Shown: positions 45,813 through 52,232 of the stretch, piece after piece
How positions within the stretch are numbered: position 1 is the first letter of the stretch
Layout of the letters: each line of letters begins with the position of its first letter
Assembly: GCA_025526935.1 (NCBI GenBank)
Contig: JAHLKD010000156.1
Coordinates: 1-52,232 of the forward strand
Direction of reading: 5' to 3'
DNA length: 52,232 nucleotides
Source of the DNA: Cladochytrium replicatum
Taxonomy: Eukaryota > Chytridiomycota > Chytridiomycetes > Cladochytriales > Cladochytriaceae
Notes under the pieces: generated by a model
What the model was told of the DNA's origin: nothing
Database searches by the model: none
Seen by the model: only the letters and a program-made list of their open reading frames with translations
Program-made: the position numbers and the translations under genes

Positions 45813-46196
45813 ATGGCTGTCACTGCAAAGGTTGACGAGTTCCAAGCAACCATCAAACGAGCAGATGAGGACCGTGAAAGGACAAAACAGGTCCTCAAAC
45901 AGTCAGAACGACTGTTGAACATGACAAAAGATCTTGAAGAGACTGCAATGAACGAGAGAAGGACCCGCATCGCAGCAGAAGTCCGAGAGAAGGCTCTCAT
46001 TGATGAATTGGGCAGGGCGGGTGCATTGATTCAGCACGGCGAGCACCAAGAACTAGCAAGATTCAGGGAGATCACTGCTGCAATGGAAAAGGAGAAGAAG
46101 GCTGCCTCCGAGCTTGCATGGTGGAAATCACGTGCAACTGCCCTGGAGGAAGAGCTTGCTGCTCTGAATGACAACCTGATCATTCAGAAGCGGTGA
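45813..46196 (+). CDS. Coiled-coil ORF at the edge of the fold-back, unknown
   Basis: ATG at 45813 (MAVTAKVDEFQATIKRADED), 127 codons, almost entirely alpha-helical and rich in Glu/Lys/Arg/Ala heptads, ending AALNDNLIIQKR. Open sequence continues after the stop in another frame to about 46371 (LPEVDWKPWKAGLAKVF), as if a longer ORF had been broken. It begins right beside the transposon terminus (45777). It may be a host exon captured or truncated by the insertion, or transposon cargo. Confidence 0.4.
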   Translation: MAVTAKVDEFQATIKRADEDRERTKQVLKQSERLLNMTKDLEETAMNERRTRIAAEVREKALIDELGRAGALIQHGEHQELARFREITAAMEKEKKAASELAWWKSRATALEEELAALNDNLIIQKR

Positions 46197-46379
46197 TACC
46201 TGCAGCGCCAACATCAACGGGCTGCCGTCCATAACGCTCCCTGAGGTAGATTGGAAACCTTGGAAGGCAGGCTTGGCCAAGGTTTTCATGCTTTCAAATG
46301 ACGTTATCAATTGGTTCATAAGGACCGGCTTTGCAAAGGACATTATGGTGGATGGGACTCTGACGATATGAACCAGATA

Positions 46380-47458
46380 CAGAAGCTGATTTAGGCTGTT
46401 CCACCTATCAACTTGTGATTGTTTAGTGGAGTTTTATACATCTTTACGATAGTGTTTGTAAATATCACACTGTCCACACAGACACAAAATGTTTATGTAA
46501 TATCTTTTTCTACCTTTAGTTCAATCACTCTTATCCTGAGCAGCAAGAACCCAGCGGGTCAAGGTCGGGTACAGGTTTCAACCACTTCGCGTCCAGGTTT
46601 ATCTAGCTGCAGTGACCCGGCTGGTGCGTGGACAAACATGACCTGATATAAGCGTTTTACTTGGGTTGCCTCTGAAACCCTAACCTGACCTGGGACCGCT
46701 GAACCTTAGTGCCAAACAGAAAATCTCAGGGCCCAAAGACACACACTATCAACCCCAATATACCCTAGGCTGTCCAAAACAGTGCAAGTCCCAACAACTA
46801 AGATATAAACAAACACTGTCAGAAGTTATAAGGAAAACAAGGACATAAGGCATGGAGGTTCAACTCACAAAACTCACAATTAGCAAGGCTTATACAAAAA
46901 CATAAACGTAAAAACTTGCCATAAAAATTGGCCCAGATTTTCACACTCTGAATACCATCTGTGCCACAACATCAATGTCAATCAATGTCTTCATGTTACA
47001 AACCACACGGGTGTCATAATAATTTTCCTGCGCTCTGAACAAACTTATATGAATTCCATGATCAGATCTTGTATAATTTGTTATTGACCCAAAATTTCTT
47101 TCTCACCTTGAACATTACAAAGTTTGCCAATAATGATGACCTACTATCATTACAGCATATGTTTCAAAGTCAAGGTCCACGACTTCTTCAGAAAGTGCAA
47201 CGAAATGCTCCATATTTTCATCCGGTTCATCATATTTAACTGGTATGTCAAGGAATTATCAACAAAAGTATGATTGGGGCAATTACAGTCAGTAAATTCA
47301 TAGCGTGTGCGGGGTTTCATAATTCCTCTACTGCGTCTTGTTCCGGGGAGGACGTACTTCACAACATACATGTGGACAAGCAAAAGTGGGAGACCTTAAA
47401 AAGAGCCAACCATTGGGTTGATTCCCAATGGGAAATTTATCACCTTATTTTACGGGAA
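46380..47458. other. AT-rich spacer with transposon scraps
   Basis: A single degenerate TGTCC-N4-GGACA palindrome near 46471 and GGGTC-rich sequence at 46550-46700 resemble the hAT-like ends. 46740-47458 holds nothing recognisable. Confidence 0.5.
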
Positions 47459-47532
47459 TGCTCCATACAGGGATCGAACCTGTGACCTTGGCGTTATTAG
47501 CACCACGCTCTAACCAACTGAGCTAATAGAGC
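47459..47532 (-). tRNA. tRNA-Ile (anticodon AAT)
   Basis: On the minus strand the acceptor GCTCTAT (47532-47526) pairs with ATGGAGC (47466-47460), with one wobble, and discriminator A is at 47459. D arm TAGCTCAGTTGG, anticodon stem TGGTG/CGCCA with loop CTAATAA (AAT), T arm ACAGG-TTCGATC-CCTGT. No intron. SINE copy 3 starts 7-8 bp upstream on the plus strand. Confidence 0.95.
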
Positions 47533-47540
47533 ACAACCCC

Positions 47541-47843
47541 TCTTAGTGGCTCAGTCGGTACGAATGCGACTTTTCGAAGCTAAACTCCGCGGTTCGAATC
47601 CTATAGGGGACTGGATTCGAATTTCCTACGAAATATATCTCTCGCAATATCGTGTCACGTGCAAGTACCGCGCCACACCTCCTTCGATTCGCCATTGCCT
47701 TCGCTCCTCTTTCCTACGGCTCGCACGGCTCCCCAAGTACTGAAGATTCCAAATCTTGGTTGAAGTACACGTGGGTGACATGTACTGATTAAGCATTGTC
47801 AATACATGTTATAACATTCAAAAAAAAAAAAAAAAAAAAAAAA
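47541..47843 (+). mobile_element. SINE copy 3 (tRNA-derived head, LINE-like tail, poly(A))
   Basis: A box TGGCTCAGTCGG at 47547-47558 and B box GGTTCGAATCC at 47591-47601, about 33 bases apart, as in a tRNA gene. The body runs to AACATTC, then a 24-base A tail (47820-47843). It is near-identical to copies 1 and 2. The (CT)n leader of LINE-3 follows the A tail directly. CTCT on both sides could be a minimal target duplication or chance. Confidence 0.9.
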
Positions 47844-47868
47844 CTCTCTCTCTCTCTCTCTCTCTGTG

Positions 47869-47952
<84 letters not shown>
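47844..47952 (+). repeat. (CT)n microsatellite, LINE-3 5' leader
   Basis: About 108 bases of CT dinucleotides, with one GTGTAT interruption near 47864, between the SINE A tail and the LINE-3 ORF1. A more degenerate CT tract occupies the same place in LINE-1. Confidence 0.92.
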
Positions 47953-47958
<6 letters not shown>

Positions 47959-47970
47959 ACACAAAAATCA

Positions 47971-49363
47971 ATGCCGCCTCCCAGCGCTCCGCATGCGCAG
48001 CCGCCTGATGCGCCGCATGCCGCGCCGCCCGCCGCACCCCCCGCTGTGCCCCCTGATGGACTTTCTGGTGGCACCGTGATTTTTGAGGCCCGTTCGCACC
48101 CCCGTGCCTCCTCTGTTGAAAATTCCGCTCCACAGCTTCCATTCTCCGCTCCTGCCTCTCCAATTCACTGGGCCGATGATGTGAATATGGGGGAGGATGA
48201 AAATGCCGAATCACGTGACTTCCGATCACGTGACCGACGCGCCAAAAGACCTGCTGAACATGAATTGCCCCGTGGTCGCTCCCGTTCTCGTTCCCGATCA
48301 CATCTGCCGGGTGTCCGGGTTCTTGCTGCTGTGGCTGCTCCCTCGAGTGTTGCATCTCTGGCCGATCTCCGTGTCGTTCTCACTCAGATGCGATCTGTTT
48401 GTGCAACCTTTGATCCGTTGGCGATGCTGGATCCTATGCTTGCACATTTGCCGAGGGACACTCCTGCTGAATTTTTTAGTGTTTGTCGTGATATGGCCGA
48501 GGATCTGGTGGGTCGCTTTGGGAGGCCGCTGCCTTCGCCTTCACCTCCAGTTGCCCCAGTCTCCCGCCATGATGATGTGGCTGCGCCTGTGTGCCTTCCC
48601 CCTAGACAACTGCATGGTAATCCTCCAATTCAGGACGATCTTGGGAACTCTGGTGCTCCTGGCCCTCGCCCCCCGTCTACCTGCCCCACGTGGACCTCGT
48701 GGTCCACGCACTTATGCCGCTGCTGCTGCCAATGCCCGTGCCCGTGTGCTTGAGAGTCTCCCCACACTGAGTGCTGAATCTCGTACAGAAGCTGTCAGGA
48801 CTGCCCTTGCTGGTCGTGACCCCACTTCGAATGTCAGCCTTCGTGGCCCTCGGCCTGTCGTATTCTATCCTCCGACCTCTCCGCTGCTGGTCTCCCCACC
48901 TGCTGATCTTCAGGCCCGTGTGGATGATTTGACCACTGTGTACATCAAGGACATCATGAGACAGCGGCTCGGCTTTGTGCGGACCATGCTGAGGGCTCTC
49001 TTGGGCGATGAGGTGGTGCGTGGTATCCGCCACATCAGTTTCGTTGGTCGCAACATTGCTTCCTTTATCTGTATTCGCTCAACCGCAATTGCTCTCCGTG
49101 CGCACTTCTCCACCCAGGAAGCTTCCACTGACGAATCAAACCCTGACTTTCTTCGCCGAGCCTCTACTCTGCCTTTGGAGCAGCGGGAGGCTGCGGTCAG
49201 GGAAGTTGTCCACAAGAGATATGCACATATCCTCAGTTCAGTTACTGATCCTGCTATTTTCCTGTATGTCCGTGGTCAGCTCCCCATGGATGCTCAGGAA
49301 ACTGTGCTGGACAGTGCCCGCGGGATTGCGCGTCAGCCTCGCTCAACCCATCTTCGTCAATGA
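47971..49363 (+). CDS. LINE-3 ORF1, one frame break
   Basis: ATG at 47971 (MPPPSAPHAQPPDAPHAAPP) in the same context (AATCAATG) as LINE-1 ORF1. A Pro/Ala-rich start is followed by an Arg/Ser stretch (RGRSRSRSRS) and a helical middle part. Near 48665, at a run of six C, the coding frame moves +1; the second frame gives RTYAAAAANARA, then DIMRQRLGFVRTM and IRHISFVGRN, ending THLRQ at 49363. LINE-1 is continuous at this site, so a one-base error or mutation in the C run is likely. ORF1 proteins of LINEs bind the element RNA. No CCHC knuckle seen. Confidence 0.82.
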
Positions 49364-52232
49364 TTAGTGTTCGAGTTGGTACCTTCAATTGTCGCAATTT
49401 GAGCTTTGGAGTTCTTGATTCACTGTTTCGTTTTATGCGCGCAAATCACATTGTTTTTCTGCTCCTGACTGAAACACACCTTTTTCCTTTAGACCCGCTG
49501 CCTTCTCCAGATTTGATTTTTGACACTCGTTTTTCTCCTGGGTCATCGGGTACACGACGGGCTGGTGTGGGAGTCTTGATCAATCGCAGTCTTTGTAGAG
49601 CTTCTGATTTCCGTCTCGTTTCTAGTTATGGTGGCACCTCTCTATGGTTTACATTTCGTGGGCTTTTGGTTGGAGGGTATTATTTGCCTCCATGTGGTAT
49701 TGCTCAGGACCCCTTCCTTGAAGAGTTTATTGCTTCACTTCCTCAACATGTCCCGTCGTCTCCGTGCCCTGTTCTTTTGTTGGGCGATTTCAATGCCCGT
49801 TTTTTAGCTACTGGTGATCATTCTTCAAATCGTAGGGGTAGGTTGTTTGAGCAATTTATTTCTGCCGCTAGTTTCTCTCTAGTTAAGCACCCTTCCTGTC
49901 ATAACCCCACATTTTCTTCTCGCAATGGTGACTCCATTATCGACTTGTTGTTTGTCAATCCTCTGCTTCAATGTGATCCTATTTCTTACATAGTTCATAG
50001 TCGTCTAGCCGACGGCGAGTTTATGCCTTGGGCTTCTGACCATTTTCCGGTTACAGCTGTTTTTTCTTTTGCTCCTCCCAATGCCAGCGCTCCCTCTGCT
50101 GCACCCCCCCACAAGCGCTGGGCTGCTCATCTGTTGCGTGAACCTGCTGTCTTTCAAGCAATGGAGGATGTGGGACATTTGTTTTTTGATCCCACCCTTG
50201 CTGATGTCAATGCTTCACTCAGTCCAATTTTAGAAGCTCCCGCCTTTGCCCAAATGTCTGTGGATGTTGCACAGGGATGTATTGACTCTGCATTGGATAT
50301 TATTTTGTCCTTTGTTACTTCATGTGCTGCTTGTGTCATTGGACCCCCCAGTTTAGTTCGCCGTCGCCCTGCCCTGCCATTGTTGCCGCCGCATTTAGTG
50401 GCCTTGCGACGGAGCTACTTACTTGCTCATAAGCACTATTTATCTGTTTCTTCCTGTGATGATCCTGATCCTGGTTTAGTTGAGTATTGCCGCTTGGAGC
50501 GTGACCGGCTATCGCGTGAGCGTGTCAAAGCTTTTCGTACTTGGTCTCTTTCTCAGCGAGCTCGAGAGGCTTCTGGCGACAATATGTTTAGTTCTTCTCC
50601 TAGTTCTTTAACCGAGGTTAGCAAAGTTCTTTCCACCGCGCGTAGGTGTCATCAACGGCGCTCAGCTGCAAGTGGTTTATTGTCTGATCCTGCCTCTTTA
50701 TCTCATTATCGCAATCACTTTGCCTCCGTTTATCAGACTCAGTTTGCACAATCCTCTGCCAGTGCAGAACACGTTTGTCTACATGCGCTGAATGATTCTG
50801 TGTCAGTTAGTGTTAGTGACTTTGTTTGTGCTATTCGTTCTTCCCCAAACAACTCTGCTCCTGGCCCAAACCATATTCCAGCTGAGTTATTTAAGCCGTT
50901 AGCTTCTGATGTTGCTATCCTTTTTGTTCAACTTTCAAACGCTATTTTCCGTTCAGGTTTGTCGCCCTCTGCCTGGAATGCTGGCTTGTTGTTACCTGTT
51001 TGGAAGAATAAGGGTTCCATTGGTGATATTAGTCAGTACCGCCCCATTACTTTAACCAATGTTGATAGAAAAATCTTTGAGCGTACCCTGCTTCCTATGC
51101 TTGTAGCTCATGTTGGTAAACTTGATCCCGCCCAAGCTGGTTTCCAGGCCAATCGTTCAGGTGTTGAGTGTGTTTTTGCATTAGATGCTACCCTTCGACG
51201 GGCTTCCCGCACTGCTCTGCCTTATTGTGTTACTTTCTTAGATATTAAAGCAGCGTATGATACTGTGCATAGGCCTCTTTTGTGGGAACGTCTTCGTCAA
51301 TTTCCCAGAATTCCAAACCGTTTGATCTCTGTTTTGATGAGTATGTTTGATCGTTGTTCTTCTCAGGTTGTTATAGAGAATCGTTCTTCTGATTGTTTTT
51401 CGCTTCCACGAGGTCTTTTTCAAGGTTCTGTTTTGTCTCCGTTCTTGTGCTCAGTTTTCATCAATCCTTTAGCACAGCTCCTTCGTCGTGAATCTTCTCA
51501 TCTTGCTAGGTTTTCTTATAACACTCCTGTTTTCAATTCGTTGTTTTTTGCTGATGACATAGCTTTGTTTTCTGCCACCCCTGAGCAAGCCCAACGTGCA
51601 TTGAAAATTTGTGAAGATTTTGCTTTAGCTTCTCATTTTGTGTTTTCACCTTCAAAGTGTGCTGTGTTATCTTCTCAACGGTTACCCACCCCCTTGAAGC
51701 TTCATGGCTCTGCCCTCCCTGTCAAGGTTTCATTTAGATACCTTGGTCACTATTTTACTATTGCAGGGTTTGATCTTGCTGCAACTATTGATCATCGCTT
51801 AGAGAAAGCTCGTGCCTCATTGTATCTTTTTGCACCTTATGTCTCGTACTTTGGTGGGTCTGCTCCTCGTGTTGCCAGGTTGTTGTTTTTGTCTTTTATT
51901 AGACCTTCACTTGAGTTTGGTTTAGCAACTTATTCGGCCTTCCACTGCTCAGCTTCAGGTACTCGAGCGTTTTTGTTATCATGCACTGTGTCGTCTGTTT
52001 TCGATAGCCCATACCACTTCGCGTGTTGGTTTGTTGCTGTTAGCGCAAATTCCTACTTTTGAGTTCAGGCTGAAGTACCTTCAGGCACGTATGTTTGCTC
52101 GCTGGTCTAGTGATTCCAGCCCTCTGTTACCAGCTGCTGTGTTGCAATTCTATCGGTCATCTCCAGTCGGTTATGGTTCATCTCCTTATTTTTCCGCTTG
52201 TCACAATGATCTCATTGTTCCTATGCCTGTTT
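49360..52232 (+). CDS. LINE-3 ORF2: APE endonuclease + reverse transcriptase
   Basis: The ATG at 49360 overlaps the ORF1 stop (ATGA). The endonuclease covers about residues 1-230: GTFNCRN, TETH, LLGDFNARF, SIIDLLFVNP and WASDHFPVT, all catalytic positions present. After a linker, the RT spans about residues 500-830: SAPGPNHIPAELF, YRPITLTNVDRKIFE, AQAGFQANRSGVECVF, FLDIKAAYDTVHRPLLW, GLFQGSVLSPF, FFADDIALF (catalytic FADD) and PVKVSFRYLGHYF. The zero frame ends at 52062. The homologous thumb region continues in the +1 frame from 51938 (RPSTAQLQV, then RLKYLQARMFARW) to the window end. The CCHC region lies beyond the window. Confidence 0.92.
51937..51937 (+). other. Candidate +1 frameshift site in LINE-3 ORF2
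   Basis: ACT TAT TCG G CCT TCC ACT. Zero frame ends the conserved block LSFIRPSLEFGLATYS; the +1 frame gives PSTAQLQVLERF, aligning with LINE-2 after its own +1 change. See findings. Confidence 0.6.

Larger units (their letters stand above)
47844..52232 (+). mobile_element. LINE-3: full-length 5' end, runs off the window
   Basis: CT leader, ORF1 (47971-49363) and ORF2 (49360 onward). At protein level the RT is only about half identical to LINE-2, so this is a different subfamily. ORF2 is open for 900 codons. It is the most intact element in the window and a good candidate for a recently active copy, apart from one frame break in ORF1. Confidence 0.93.

Noticed and set aside
48660-48680. Programmed frameshift in LINE-3 ORF1
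   Set aside because: LINE-1 ORF1 is continuous at the equivalent site and breaks elsewhere in the opposite direction; a C6 run makes indel error or mutation likelier.

Overview
This is nuclear DNA from a fungus. Protein-coding genes have many short introns (about 50-60 bases, GT...AG, often with a CTAAC-like branch point). The fungus is probably zoosporic (chytrid-like). It has a CEP131/AZI1-type centriole and cilium protein, and a decayed gene made of the ankyrin-like 'WWK-SGL' repeats that I associate with chytrid genomes. Other conserved genes fit a fungus: an NDC1 nucleoporin, a GDP-mannose transporter, ureidoglycolate lyase, RAMP4/SERP, an Mpo1 (DUF962) protein and a CHR-type chromate transporter. 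The species assignment is inference.

Layout. 1-4269: a disrupted LINE (non-LTR retrotransposon, minus strand), preceded on its 5' side by a tRNA-derived SINE that stops 6 bp from a tRNA-Leu gene. 4.4-5.7 kb: an unknown, frame-disrupted gene. 5.7-12.3 kb: CEP131-like and NDC1-like genes (minus). 12.6-15.3 kb: a germinal-centre-type Ste20 kinase with a repeat-bearing tail (plus), followed by a decayed copy of its last exon. 16.2-19.6 kb: a fungal SAM methyltransferase and a C2-TerD fusion protein (minus). 19.8-20.5 kb: ankyrin-like pseudogene. 21.3-29.5 kb: a single-pass membrane protein, RAMP4, ureidoglycolate lyase, GDP-mannose transporter, and an alanyl-tRNA synthetase that stops after its catalytic half. 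29.5-33.8 kb: AT-rich DNA and a pile of same-orientation LINE/SINE pieces ending 9 bp from tRNA-Asp. 34.4-40.0 kb: chromate transporter, Mpo1-like protein and a large unknown protein. 40-47.4 kb: mobile-DNA remains, including a hAT/BED-like fold-back element. 47.5 kb to the end: tRNA-Ile, SINE and a LINE (plus strand) that runs off the window.

The strongest signal is a LINE/SINE pair that appears to target tRNA genes. All three tRNA genes in the window have a retroelement 5' end 6-9 bp upstream of the mature tRNA, always in divergent orientation. The SINE has Pol III A and B boxes and a 3' part resembling the LINE 3' UTR, as expected if it borrows the LINE machinery. In the LINE, ORF1 and ORF2 overlap by 1-4 bases. 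Two clearly diverged LINE copies both need a +1 frame change at the same codon near the end of the reverse transcriptase, which suggests programmed frameshifting.

Several ORFs here carry single-base frame breaks (both LINEs, the 4.9-5.6 kb gene). Some may be assembly errors in homopolymers rather than real lesions. Exon boundaries are read by eye, and intron-bearing genes are given as gene spans.
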